Below, piece after piece: positions 1 through 13,700 of a stretch of 64,000 nucleotides of DNA; within the stretch, counting starts at the first letter, position 1; each line of letters opens with the position of its first letter. The notes beneath the pieces are model-generated. The model was not told where the DNA came from and made no database searches. It was given only the letters and a program-made list of their open reading frames with translations. This DNA is from Coturnix japonica (lineage: Eukaryota > Chordata > Aves > Galliformes > Phasianidae): positions 65,091,227 to 65,155,226 of the forward strand of contig NC_029547.1 in assembly GCF_001577835.2 (NCBI RefSeq). Direction: 5' to 3'. The position numbers were made by a program, and so were the translations under genes.

Positions 1-1966
1 AATAGTTCCATATTTAATTCAAGCACGGGAAACCACAAACTGCAGAATCAGCAAGTTTGAAAAGACAGGACTGGCTGTTTAAACATAGGGCAAAGTTTTA
101 TGTACCTGCACGGGAAGAAATCCAGTGCTACTGACTCTGGAATGAGATTTGCTTACAGAATCACCAGTTTACATCATCAAAAACTGCCCCGCATGCAAGC
201 AGCCTCATACAAGGCATAACACATCATGCGAAGAAACAGTCAACAGACAGAGGTTCTCACTTTGTCCATCCCAGTCAATTTTCCTATTTATTCTGTGCCG
301 TCCTGAAATTAAGAGAAATGAAACTGTAAACCGGTTGGTCAGATAGCACCACCTGGATGAGCAAGTGGAAGGATTATATGACATGTGCTGTAACAAACAT
401 ACAACCTGCCCTGACCAGCACCTGCTGCTGTCAAACAAGTGGGATACCACAGACTTCTGTGGTTGTGAGTAATCAACCTAGTCCTATGTGGATGCTCTCA
501 TGCAAGATTGTGCCAGTTCTATGGTGGAAACTGCTGTCAGGACCTCTGCCTTCTGTGCTGTCTATTGAGAAATGTACTTCCCTAAGAAGTGAATCTAAAG
601 AAAGACGAGAACGTTTTGATTTGACTTTTCCTCAAAGCAGACTCTTCAGAAGTGAAATCACCGAGGTCATAATATACCAGCAGCAAAGGGGTCTCAGAAG
701 TAACATTCCTTCCTAACATCAGGGCACGATAACCTGAGCCTGTTCCTTGCTACAGACAAGCTACCAGGGGTCATTTTGAGAGCTCCAAACCTGTTGGTTT
801 CTGCATTTCTACAATGGAACACATACTTCTTAATATCACACTGACAGCATTTGCATTAAGGTCAGTCATGCTGTCAAACACGTACAGTATGGCTGATTCA
901 TTTTCCAACAGCTAATGATGTGGTGTAGGTCCACCATAGCAATCAAGTGCATTATCTCATTTTCCAGCTCAAACCATGGCACAAATTATGGGGTGTGACA
1001 TTGGAAATGCAGGAACCACTTGAAAGGAAGAGGAAAAAAACACCATACAGCATGTCAACTCACATGTTAGGCAGGAAGAGAAACAAAACTACGACTACAT
1101 TTGTATTAGGAAGGAGTAGATCTGTAGAACAGAGTTGGTGCCAAGGTCAAATGCTGTGCTGCACACTGCTGGGGTAACCAAGGGGAAAATGGGAGGAAAA
1201 AGCACTAATTTCAGAAAAACTTACATTCTAACTCCATGAACTGAACACCCCATTACTGCTAAGTGCCTGTTATGTCAGCTTGTAAAAAACATCTCCCAGC
1301 TTAGCTTCATTCAAAAGGAATCCAGGTCAGGGAATAAAACAACTGTGTGTTGTTTTATGTGTTGTGAACCAAAGCACAGAAAGAGAAGGCAACCAGAAAA
1401 GTGGCTTCAGAAGCACGCTCACTCAGCAGGACAACCTGCCCTTTGGTTCCAAGGTTAACATGTGCTGGGGCTCAAATAAGCCATATTGCACTCCTGGTTT
1501 AGCCACTCGCTGACCACCTTCCCCAGTGAGGAATTGTAATATTTAACAGCAGGTCCTGATTTATTTATTTTCAGCTCCCTGAAGTTTATGCTAAACGTGA
1601 TGAAACGAAAGCATGATGTATGAAGCCAGAAAGCAGCACACAGAGAGTTTAGAACTTAATCAGACAACTTAGTAAAAAGAGAATTGCCAGGGTACAGCTG
1701 GCAAAGCTGCAGAAAAATTTAAAAGCGACAGTGCAATTCTGATAGTCACATGTGCAAGATGAGAGCAGAGCAGAAAAGCAAGTTTGCTATTCTGAAATGA
1801 TGGAAGGACAACACAAAATGATCTGTCTCACACACAGAGTATTTAGCCTCTCCTTCCAGTTTGTCTAATGCAGTACTTGGAAGGAAGAAATAGTACCTAA
1901 CAAGATCTAGAACAGGACAGTGTGAGCTACACTACATCAAGGGAAAATAATTTACTATTATAACTG

Positions 1967-2045
1967 TGGTTGCAGCCCAAAAGGCCAACTGTACCCTGGG
2001 CTGCATCAAGAGAAGGGTGACCAGCAGGCTGAGGTGAAAAAGAGA
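1967..2045 (+). mobile_element. CR1 LINE fragment (late reverse-transcriptase region)
   Basis: The stretch with AAGGCCAACTGTACCCTGGG, followed by a GCATCAAGAGAAGGG-like segment and GACCAGCAGG, matches the part of CR1 that encodes the K-A-N-G-x-L-G-C-I segment downstream of the RT catalytic core. The same segment occurs in the longer copy near 13999-14042. It is a short, old remnant with neither end preserved. Confidence 0.6.
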
Positions 2046-3999
2046 GGAAACAAACCAACAGGTTGTCTTGTCAAAAGCTTGATTCAAACATTTGTGTGGC
2101 CTTTCACTCGAACACTGAGAGAACAACTCTGCATCAAGGACAAAGAAGCACTGAAACTATTGAACTAGTGAACATAAGTAACTTGGGGAAAAAAACAATA
2201 AGCACTGAATGGGAATTAAGTTCTTCACCACTGAGAGACTGGAGTGCCAAGCAGACCTAGGAAGAAAAACCTGGCAAGGAGCCTCCAGCCAGATAAAACT
2301 TCCAGAGATGCAATGGAAGGAATCCTTAGAATTTCAGACAGCAACCCATGCTTCTTACAGCCCTCTGAAGACAAGGCTGCTGCTTGCATCACAGCCTCAT
2401 ACTTCAGACAGGCACTCATCAGGGTCAGAAAGCAATTCTGTCTTTTCCTCCTTCACGCACAACATCTTTCTTGGTAACTTCTGAGTTTTTGTGTCTACTC
2501 TTATCTTTTTTAAATTTTTTTCTTCATGTCAGAGAAAACATAAGGTAAGGAGTGGATGGAGGTATGGCCTTGTTTTCCAATGTTCATGTATGCAGCCCTT
2601 GAAAAAGTACATGGTGCGGGGGGGGGCAGAAGAAAACCAAACACAAGTGCATTGACTTTGGCAGAGCAACCTACCATTCCCTTGGCCTCTTTTGCCCCTT
2701 CCCTGTGAGGCTGTGAATTTTCATCTTCAACTGACAGCCAGCATTTGTTATTGCCAAAAAGCACTTTGCATGGGTACACAGCTCAGGTGGACACTCCTAA
2801 ATGAAACAGCTAGCATCACCTGCAGTTGCAGAGGAATGAAAAAACAACATGAATTATTGTTTCTGGTTCTTCCCTTTCCTAGTTAAGTGGATACATGTTC
2901 AATTTATTAAGCCATCTATTCAACAAGCGTGTGAAAGCTCTGAATCAGATTATCTCACCCAGAACATCATTTTTTGATGCATGTGTTACTGACCAGGCCT
3001 AAAACTAAAATGTCAGCTGTCTGAATTGGACACTACCTCACAGGATTACATCAACCACACCTAACTACACAGATCTTTTGCAATTATGATAGCAATGCTT
3101 GTCACGGTATTCCATTCTGCAGTTCCTTTTCATAAAGATCTTCTCTTAGTTTGTCTCTCACCTTTGTAGTACTCATTCCATTTTTTCTCCCCCCTCTCCA
3201 AATGGTGCAAGCAATAAGGAGAAGTATTCAAAAACTTTAAGAAAATTAATCTGTACAGTTCTTAATGACATGAAAATGAAAGTCTAAAGCTCCATCATTG
3301 ACACTAGTTACCTTCAACTTAGGCACATCAACCACCACTAGTATAACCTTAAAGAGAAGGGATATTATAGACTCAGACAGGTATTCTCCAAAACATATTT
3401 TTAATATAATCTGCATCTGGAGCCTCAAGAGAATGTAAGCACAGAAATATGCTTGTTATTCTTTTTTTTTGTTTGTTTGTTTTTTGTTTTTTTTTAAACA
3501 TTGATGCTAAAGCTAAATTACTTCACGTAAAAAAGAAACTGCAATGTTTCCATACATGAAGCTCACCCTGCACAGGAATAACTCTGTGGTAGAATGGAAC
3601 AAATACAAAATCAGTTTAAACCAAACAAACAATACCTTTTTCATTCTGCCCTCACTGAGGGTTCAACAGGTACATTCATACTTGGAGCCAAGAGTTATGG
3701 ACAGTCTAGTAGGTCTCCCATTAATTTCCTCGTAGTTACTTTGAAACATCAAAAACCACTTGACTTTATTGCAGTCACAGAAAATAGAAATTAGTGTTAA
3801 TTCTACATGGACAAATCTGTCAACATTTCAGAGTATAACATGCATTCCACTCTGTATATTCCAAAGCTTGAGGAAGCTCTTTCAACAGTAGTCATGTTCT
3901 GCCACCATCACCTTGCAGTTGATATAAAACTGAGGAGAGGCACATTTTTATCCCCTTTTAAAGTACTTTTGTAAAGATTTTGCTATGGCATTCTATTCC

Positions 4000-4079
4000 T
4001 TTTTTTTTTTTTTTTTTTTCTTTTTAAAATTTTTTTTTTTTTTAAATTTTAAGTGTTTTATAAAAAAAAAAAAATAAAA
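4000..4079. repeat. Long T tracts followed by an A tract (A/T low-complexity)
   Basis: The plus strand has 20 T at 4000-4019, 14 T at 4030-4043, and then an A run near 4062-4074. On the minus strand, the FEM1C sense, this reads as a U tract followed by two A tracts that could fold back on each other. It lies just past a candidate FEM1C poly(A) hexamer. Confidence 0.85.
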
Positions 4080-4084
4080 TTGAA

Positions 4085-7000
4085 AGTTTAATGAGCTGCA
4101 AAACATTTATTAGGAGAGAACTTTTTGAGGACTTCAGAAATACACAAAATAAGCTCCTAGCCAGGGACTGCTGTGAAGTACAAATGGAAAATGAATTGTT
4201 GTCTTGCATTTCAGAAAGTGCATTCATGTTGCACTTAAAAAGCACAGAGACATCACAGACAGCTGGAACCTCGTTATTACCAGCATGATACAAGAGCAGG
4301 AATATAGTTTTAGGCTTTGATAAGAACAGCATCTCACGTTTTACTACAGTACTGTTCATCTACCTGGCTGAAGTATTTCTGTTGAAGCCCAAGAAGAATG
4401 GAAGAAAAACTCCAATGAGTGTTTCTATCCCTGCTCCCTCCTCGTAATCCCCAAATACACCTTAAGAGGTCTTAACAAGCAAGGAGGTATCCTTGCACTT
4501 GTAAACTGCTTATTCAGTTTTAAAACCTGTGTCACCCATGCTGAGCATTGCAATTATTTTTTTTTATCCACAGTGTTCTCAACATTTTTGTGCTGGTAGC
4601 TCAGGAACTGCACACTTCACCAGAGAAAAGCCCAGATATGACAAGAATAGTTAAGGTTAGAACAGAAACAAACCTGTATTCTGAATGTGTTCTGAACGCT
4701 CTTTAGTTCATTGCGCTGACCATGCCAAGAGCAGATAGCTGCACTACTGCATTTAACATCAGTAGGTTTCACTAACATCATTTTACAGCCACCTCTGAGT
4801 GAGTAATGAGGCTGCAAAAAAGAAAAAAAACAACAAAAACAAAACTTCTTGTCCAGAAGGTTGATATATGGATTGCAGTGAAGACTCTGAACCAGGAGCT
4901 GAGGGAAAATCTGTTACTTCCCATCAGCACTGGACACATTGGTATGAGCATATATGACAAGGCCTGCCATGCCTCTTCTACTCAAAAAATCCTGAAATCA
5001 ATCCATAAATTTTATCTGAAACAGGCCTCGTACTGACTTTTTTTTTTTTTTTTAATGAAGCAAAAACTGAAGAGTAATGTAAACGTACAGGTCAAGAAGG
5101 AAATGGAAAAGATAATTAAATGCATCAAGTATCAGGCAAAAAATCACAGCACTGAGTTCAGCAGATAGCCTCAACATCATGAAAAATTAATCTCTGAATG
5201 GAGATGATGCACTCCAGGATTGACTTATGTCACCAGGCATTTACTCAGAACTGTACACAGTAAATCAGGACTCCCTATCACATAAGGTAGTTCTTAAAAT
5301 TAAAGCATACAGTTCACAGAATAGGCCTTCCCCGAAAACCTGGTCTCCACTGGGTTTACATACATTTAGCGATGATCTGCTTTCTAACCACTTTGGAAAT
5401 GTCTTCTATTCAATAGAACAGATACTGTTTGCTAACAGTTAATTTATTTGATTTTATATTTCTGGACTAACAAGGTCCAAATAATTGATTTTAAACTGGT
5501 TATTAGAAAATTACACAAATTTAAACCAAAAGTAAGATTCCAGAGTATAAAACTCTAGAGATGTTAAACTCTTTCTGTAACCTACCAAAAGAGAAATACA
5601 CTCATGACTCAGTATAATAATGTGTATTATTTGTACTGTGGCATGATTTCTTCCACTTACAAAGCAGTAGAGAATCATAAAAAATAAAGATAATGAATAT
5701 AAGCTGTTGTTCTCAGAGAGGACAGTTGGGGTGGCACATGTTTTAATCATCAGAAATCAGAAAAATCCAGCTAATTCAATAGTTTAGCTTGCAGATACAC
5801 TGCAGTATCTGGATTTCTTTACTCACAGACTTTCAAAAGTGCACACGTAGCATGGGATAAACAGGTGAAAGTCACTTCTAAGCAAAACCTAAAAGTGGCA
5901 ATACACCAATGGCACTTTCAACACACCTTTGTTTCAATACATTCCAGTATTATTTTCAAGAACGACCAAACTGGTAGTGTACACTTCAGAAAGAACCCCA
6001 AAATAGTCAGAAAGTAATGAAGAACTACTCTAACACGCCCTCAAGATACATTCTTCCTCAACTTAATTCAAAGAAGACAAAGATGTTCCAACATGAGGTT
6101 AGAAAATCAAAAATTACTCTCCTATAATAGATTTTATCTGGTTAACTTGGCCTTTAAATCTCTACAAATCTGACAAAAGCCATAAGCCAACTTGTTGAAT
6201 CTTCTGGAGCCAGAAGCCCATGGGTACGCTTACTACCCACCACTGGAATGAAACCTTATGTCAACAACATCCAATATGCTAGGCTAAGAAACTTACAAGC
6301 GTATTCTACTCAACAGAACTGAATTTCACCTCAAGACATTTGCAGGGCTAATGTGCCGTAATATAATCTACTATTAATCAACAGTAAAGTGCTGAATTAT
6401 ATTAATTACCTGAATTGCACATTTATGATCTCCATTTATAGATTTAACAAGTCAAAAGAGCCCTTTCTGTTGTAAAAGCTAAGCTGTTGTGCAAATATTA
6501 TAAAAATAGGTACTTTCATCAGGAGCTTTATACACAACAGAACTTCTGCTTTTCTTTTTTTTTTTTTTTTCTTTTTTTTTTTAAGTACAGCTGACACACT
6601 AGAGAAAAGAACATGCAAATATTTATAAAGATATTCAAAATGAAAGAAGGGACACTTCTATAGAACTCCCAATACCTTGCCATACAGCCACACAGTCAAA
6701 ATAACGTTAAGTGATGTTTAAATCTGGACTGATAAGCGTCATGCCACCAACATGCTTTAGTTTCTTTTGTAGCTAAAGTTGACTTTTAAATTTAAAACTA
6801 CAGCATTCATTTGATCTACTGCTCGTTAAAGTGTATCGTTAAGTCTGAGGTTAAACTTTGAACAAACTTCACATCTAGTCACATAACCAGCACAAGCAAG
6901 ACATGACTGCAAAGGGGAAGGCGTCAGTTGTATATAATGAATACTCTTCCCCTAACTGTATGATGCAACAGAATGACTTTCAGACTTAAAGTTCAGGGAA

Positions 7001-7773
7001 ATTATCACGTGAAAGACTTTCTTCTCCAAAACTTAGCTCAAATCTCCTGAGGATCAAGAGGAAAGAAACCTCAGTTACGGCACTCAGAGGAGTAAAATCC
7101 AAGTTTGGAGAACTGGTAAATAGTTCCAAAGTGTGTCATGCTACGAAGCCAGCATTCTCAAAAAATCTCCAAAAAAATAAATAAATCCACAACTGCAAAA
7201 TGAAATCTGCATTTAGTTCAAAATTGGCCAAGTGCTGCATAGAAGTATGCTCACACGCAACAGTCATAACTCAACCAGTGCATAGAAAAGATAAAAGCAC
7301 TTATGGTAGTTGCAAATGTTAACAAGTCCATCCAACTCAAACAGTTTAGCAATGAGTCCATAGAAAAGAAGAGAGTAGAAACGCTCAAGAAGAAGAAAAC
7401 AAAAACAAAAATATGACCTTCCAACTGTAGAAAATCCACACAACAGTTATAGTATAAGACTTCAGTGGAAAACACTCAACTCGGTTCCAAACAGCCATCA
7501 GGCAATTAAGACCAGAATAGACAAGCCTTTGGCAAATAGTTTTAAGAGTCTAAATATGGCGTTTCATTTCTATTTAACTCACAAAATATAATATATGGCA
7601 TACATTAAATACTGGGTAACCAACTCCACCAAACCGATGCTAACAATGCTTTGATTAATGAAAGCAAGATGGAGCAAGCTAAGAGAATGCTGGTGTATCA
7701 CAACATCGTTCAAAGCAAAACACTGTCACCTAGTCGTGCTTCAGAGAAAGCAGTGCTCTGGGATTTCACACTA
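4085..7773 (-). other. FEM1C: Probable FEM1C 3' untranslated region
   Basis: The stretch follows the FEM1C stop directly. It is A/T-rich, shows no splice signal needed for coding, and contains no recognised mobile element, unlike the introns and gaps elsewhere in the window. A long 3' UTR of several kilobases is usual for vertebrate FEM1C as I recall it. The lower boundary rests only on the hexamer at 4106-4111 and is uncertain. Confidence 0.5.
4106..4111 (-). promoter_or_regulatory. Candidate FEM1C poly(A) signal (AATAAA)
   Basis: TTTATT on the plus strand gives AATAAA on the minus strand, about 3.66 kb past the FEM1C stop. A T-rich stretch (in transcript sense) follows 25-45 bases downstream, as expected for a GU/U-rich downstream element. 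Other AATAAA hexamers lie at 5443-5448 and 3765-3770, so the site used, or several, cannot be decided from sequence. Confidence 0.4.
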
Positions 7774-10700
7774 TCATCTATGAAGTAAAATAAAGTTCTC
7801 TAGTTTTTCAGGGATGTGGCCTGTATAGTGTATGTTACGATTCACTACAACACGGGCTGCAAGACACTGCAGTGTAATATGGTTTATGGGCTGGATTAAG
7901 TTTTTGGCTATTTCTTTATCATCCAGCAAATCACTAGCAGTTTTTCTATGCGAGTTTGTGGCATCAAAGTGTGAACCTGAATTAATGAGAAAATTCATGA
8001 TGTCTGGATGGTTGTTCAGTGCAGCAATGTGCAATGGACTATTGTTATCAGAGTCTCTGACATTTACATCAGCACCACATTCCACCAAGATAGCAGTAAC
8101 TTGTAGAGAAGGGAATTTACAAACTGGGTAGCGACCCACACATGTAGTACTATTGTCAACAGCAAGGTGAAGAGGACTGAAGTTATTCTTCCCTCTAGGC
8201 TGAAGCTTAAGAAACTTATAAATAGTCTGTTTCTTAAAATACTCCTGTTCTGAACTGCAAGGTACCTTCTCCAACAAGCAAATTAAATGCAAAATGATGG
8301 CAAGGGCTTTGTTCAGCTGTACTGGATCAGGAGGGCACTGGGTTTGTTTCATGGCCCGCTCTATTTCAAGAACACTTTTGCACAGTATACCCATCAGATC
8401 ATCAAATGTAACAGTAGTGCCTAGCAGGCCTTTCGCCCTATCCTGCAGCATGAAGGAGAAAAGTTCAGCAAACGACAGCAAGCTGCTGGATGTCATAGGG
8501 CTCAGAGGATCCAGATTGCTCTGCTGCATGTCCAACGCGTATTTCCATAAGTTGATGCAACGCTTAAAGTTGCCAGAGTCCGCATAGACAGCACCTCTGT
8601 ATCTAATATAGTAGGATGTATCTGGGTGAGACGGGCCAAGGATACGTTCTCTAATTAACAGAGCTTGCATTCTCATCTCATCAGGGTCAGCAATAAGATT
8701 TTCTAGCTCTTCGGAGCTGTTTACCTCTTTAGCATATGCATAGGCCATAATTAGTGTTTGCGGTACTGGTTTGCTCAGGATATTAGTTCTATCACTGTAT
8801 CTCATTTCCATAGCTCGCTTCCAGTACTTCAAAGCACCAAGAAGATCTCTCTTTTTGTCAACAAACGTTGCTCCCAGAAGTTCCAGAGCATTTATGCACT
8901 CAGCCTTACTGGTCTGCACATGTTGGGTCAGAAAGTCCACAATATTTGTGTGGCCTGTCACACTAGCTGACAGAAGCGGCGTCATTCCATAACCATCTTT
9001 TTCCATTTTAGCACAATACTTGAGAAGCATCTTCATGATCTCCAGACTTCCAGATTCTGCACAGTCGTGTAATGCGGTGTTTCCTACACAAGAGAAGAAA
9101 AATCAATTACACAAAACATCAAATTATAGGCCAAACCCTACTACTTTAACAGTTTTAAGAAGTCTGTTTTGACATTTATGGAACACAAAAGGCTTAGAGG
9201 ACAGTTAAAATACTTTAAGATCTGACTAAGAAAATAAAAGACCAAGACTACAAAGCAGTTAAAGGAATCAAAATGCTCGACGTTACTCCCTGAAGGAATC
9301 AGGCAAGTCTTAAAGGCCTTTTTGTCTTATTCATAAAGAGAAAATTAAAATAGACTTCCCAACTACACGTGCGATTTTTCTTTTAGATCTGCTCCTAAAC
9401 AGGAAGCAAAAAACTCCAAGTTTGTTATCTCTGTGTTGTTTTCTTTTCCCTTCTTCACCTGTCAAGTTTTCTTCTCTCTATCTTCACCAATGTTTGAAAA
9501 CAACGTGACCTGTATGAAAACTAAAGGTGAGCTAACTCAGTAAGAAAACACCTCCAAGAAAACACACAGACATCTATTTTGGAAGAGTCTTATTTACACT
9601 CAGATTATTTTTCTATGCCTGCCACTGCACAGACTGTAATTTAAGACAGCTCTAGTTCTAAAACCGTGGAGAAAGTTCTAGCACACACTAGGACCACTTG
9701 ATTAAAAATAATATACCAAGCTAATTAGAAACAACATTGGACACAACAGTGAAATATTGAACCACTACGTTTCAAGTAAGTGAGAATTTTGCACGCCTTC
9801 AAATACAAGTACATCACTGAGAAGTGACTAAGACAGATAAGCTCTCCTGATCCCTTCCACAAGCACAGAACCTCAGACCGTGTAATTCAAAACCAATCAC
9901 AAGTAAAACCCACACTATATTATGAATACTACAGGTTCTGGCTTAACAACTTTTCAGCCTCCCACTGCAACAATATGAAAACAACAGAAAGCTCATGTAA
10001 CTTGTTCCTATTGCTTCCATTAGATGTTTTTAATGATCAGCCCTGTGAAATCCTAGTTAACTGACTGCCAGATCATCCATTTCTATTACACAGTCAGTAA
10101 GTTTCCACGCTCTCAAATGAGATCTTTTCCAAGAGCTCCCCATTCACAATCCCTAAGGCCCATCAGAGACTGACAGCAGGTTAGGAAACAAAGCAACAGA
10201 CTAAAATGTTATAAAGGACATGGAGCCTTCTACCTTGATTCCCCCATAACTACCTCAATCGCTGCCCTTCTCACTCTTCTCCTCATCTTCCGCTTCTCAA
10301 AACTTCACTTGAAAGTCAGTTCACTGCTCCTTCCTCAAACCAGCTTGCAAACCATCTTAGGAAGAACTGACAGCACTTTCAATACCTTCTTCTTGCTTTC
10401 ATTTCCAGCAGCCAGGAAAATAAAGGAAAGGACAAATGGCTGCTTTTCAGGACTTAACTGAATCTCAACTCAATCACACCAAATAATAACAAAAATAAAT
10501 TACTGCCATACTAATCAAATCCATACAAAGAAGTGCAAACAACTCTTTTCAAATGCTAAAGCTTAACAGTGCTGCAATTGCAGCAGAAAAACAGCTATGA
10601 ATGTATTTTGCCCATCAACCAGTATTTCAAGTATAAGTTCTGAATAAAAAGAAAGCATTTGATTTCAGACAGCCAACTTGCAAAGTGTTCTTTTCCAAAT

Positions 10701-13700
10701 GGGTTTTTCCAATGGTGGAAAATTACTTCACTTAACTATACTAAAGACAAAATATGTTAGTAATACTGGACTCACAAATCCTTTGATTACTAAATACTTT
10801 GCTGGCTTTGAGAATAGGATCCACAAAGCTATTTGTACTATATATACTGTAGATCCATTAACATATAACTGCTGCTCTTGAAACGTTTCCATCAGCTGGA
10901 CCTCATGAGGACAGAGCAGAAAGGGGCAATCACCTCTCTGGACCTCCTGGCCACTCCTCTATTAATGCAGTCTAGTCTCTTCCAGCTTATTCCATATTAA
11001 CAGAATAGTGCAACCTTTAAACCCATATCTGCAATTTAGAAATAAGGATGTTGGACAGGATCTAACACTGGTTACTAACAGCATTATCAGAATTAGGGTA
11101 GTAATTTTTTAGCAACTTATACTGCAGTATCCCTTGGAGACCACAACGTGCAGGCTAATAAAGGAAGATCATTACCATCAATTTTTAGTATCTACACCTG
11201 ACTTACTATGACTAGATAGTAGATGTACTGTAATGAGAAGGAAGCACTGTTAAAAGAAGATGCAGTAGTGACATTGGATATATTAAGTCTATATTCTACA
11301 TACTGTACAGGAATTTAATTTCTCCCCTATGAAGACAGGCTGAGGGAGCTGGGCTTGTTCAGTCTGGAGAACGCTGTTAGAAGACTTCACTGCAGCCTTT
11401 CAGTATTTAAAAGAGGATTACAAAAAGGAGGGGAATCGACTTTTTACAAAGGCACAATACTCAAGGCGAAGCCTCACCAATGCCGAGTACAGGGGCAGGA
11501 TGACTTCCCTAGTCCTGCTCACCACACCATTCCTGATACAAGCCAGGACACCATTGGCCTTCTTAGCCACCTGGGCAGACTGCTGGCTCATATTCAGCCG
11601 ACTGTCCATCAGCACACCAAGGTCCCTTTCCATCAGGCAGCTTTCCAGCCACACCTCCCCAAGCCTGTAGGGTTGCCTGGGGTTGTTGTGACCAAAATGC
11701 AGGACCCGACACTTGGCTCTATTGAAACTCATGCCGTTAACCTTGGCCTATCGATCCAGCCTATGCAGGTTCCTCTGCAGTGCCCTTCTGCCCTCAGGCA
11801 GATCAACACTCCCTCCCAACTTGAATTATCATCATAACTGCCTGTTTTTTTGGTTACTTTTATTTTTTAACATATCACAGGCATTACAAAAACATCTTCC
11901 ATACCACAGATCAAATCCCTAGGTTCCCTGTGTTACAAAACGCTCGTTTGGGTAGGTATTCAAATTTATAATGAGGTCGTGTCTTTCTATGTCAGAAAGC
12001 AGTAACTCCCAGAATAGACTTGAAACACAAGGATGAAAAGAAAGCAAGGCAGTGACACAGAAAATGATTTGACTTGATTTGCAACCTATATTAAGTACAC
12101 TCAATTCCTAACAGAAGGGGGAAAAAAAAGGACAGATTTCTGATAGTAAAACTTACTTTAAACTGTTGTACCCATCTGACTTATTTTCCTCATTATTTCC
12201 TTATTTTACTCACAGTCATTCCTACTGAGGTTTAGGTTCACATCGAATCGTACACGGAACACCCACAAAATGAAGTGCTCCGTCATGAAGTATTCATCAA
12301 AAAACAGGGAAAAAAACAACCCCAAAACCTAAAACAATTATTAAAGATTTTTCCTTTCCCAACAGTTTTGAGCATTCTACTTTCCAGCCTCTCACATAAA
12401 AATGGAACTGAAATACAGTTTTACTGCTTGTATGTACCCAATAAGCAACTTGCAATGACTGAGGTGTGCATACTCCATATATTTCAGAATAGGCAAACCA
12501 ACTGAACAAGATGCATCCTTCATTTTATTTCATGAAGTCATTCCAATCAAATTCTGTGCTATAATAACCCAGGGACAGCAAGATTTTTAACTGCACTTTG
12601 AAAATGCAAAGATAACACTACATTACTCCCCCCAACTACTGCAGCAGTACTGAAGGCCATAAGTGACAGCGGTTGTGTACTTAACTTGTGTATTTCACTT
12701 GCTAGTTACAAAAAAGAAAATCATATTATTGCACCAGGCCTGGAAAAGGAGAATAAAGAATAACGCAGGGTACCAGAGCATGTATAACTGATCCTCGCAA
12801 TGCAAGGCCTACATGTTTTGTCTGCGGTTCCAGCTACGAGATTTGTTTAAAAACAGTCGGCAGGCAAAGTAATTATACAAAACACTTGGTTTAAACATCC
12901 AATTCCAACAAATACAACCCCAGACCTATCACCAAGAGAGTCCAAAACACTGTGTTTAAGAACCTAGAAGACTATGCTCAAGGTGGCAAAAGAGCACTAC
13001 CTCTTAACTATAGACCATTCTCAGAATTCCCAGCATGAACAAAGAGGAAACTTCATACAGCCTAAATGTGGAAGGTTCCTCCTCAACCAGTCAGCAGTCC
13101 AACTTCTCAAAAGAAAACCTAGATTTCTGCTTCTGTTCTCCCTGTCAAGAGCAACTTGAGGGCTTTACCATCTTTAGATTATGAGAGCACTTCTTTGGAA
13201 AAAAAAAACCAACAAAAAAAACAGAAATTAGTAGCTGTACAAGACTTTTTATACCAGTGAAACTTTAATATGTAGATTCAGACACTTTCACATCAGATGC
13301 ATCTCTCAGATGCAGACTTGCATCTCTCTACTACCCCAGCCTTACACTTTGTCAATTTCCTAATACACAGCAGGGAGGAGAAACTGAAAATCCTGCAGGG
13401 GTGGAATATGACAATGTCACACAAATCCTGCTGGAAACAGGAAAATACACTTTGATGGAGTGACGGTTTCAGTGGACAGGGGAAGGGTGATGGATATCAC
13501 CTACCTGGACTTCTGCAAAGCCTTTGGCATGGTCCCTCACCACATCCTTCTCTCTAAAGCAGAGAGGTGTGGACTTGAAGGATGGACTGTTCAATGGATT
13601 AGGAATTGGCACAGGGGTTCTATGCCAGGGTGGAAGCTGGTTACAAGCAATGTCCCTCAGGGGTCAATCTTCAACACCTTCATTAATGACACAGACAGTG

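Larger units (their letters stand above)
1..4084. other. Non-coding DNA downstream of FEM1C
   Basis: No exon of a known gene was recognised on either strand. The open frames are short (119 residues at most, at 357-716) and show no family motif. The only repeat recognised is a CR1 scrap near 1967-2045. The distal part of the FEM1C 3' UTR may extend into the upper end of this stretch if poly(A) signals below 4106 are used; a second AATAAA hexamer on the minus strand lies at 3765-3770. Confidence 0.5.

Noticed and set aside
7832-8992. Several plus-strand frames of 70-99 codons
   Set aside because: They are antisense shadows of the FEM1C last coding exon.
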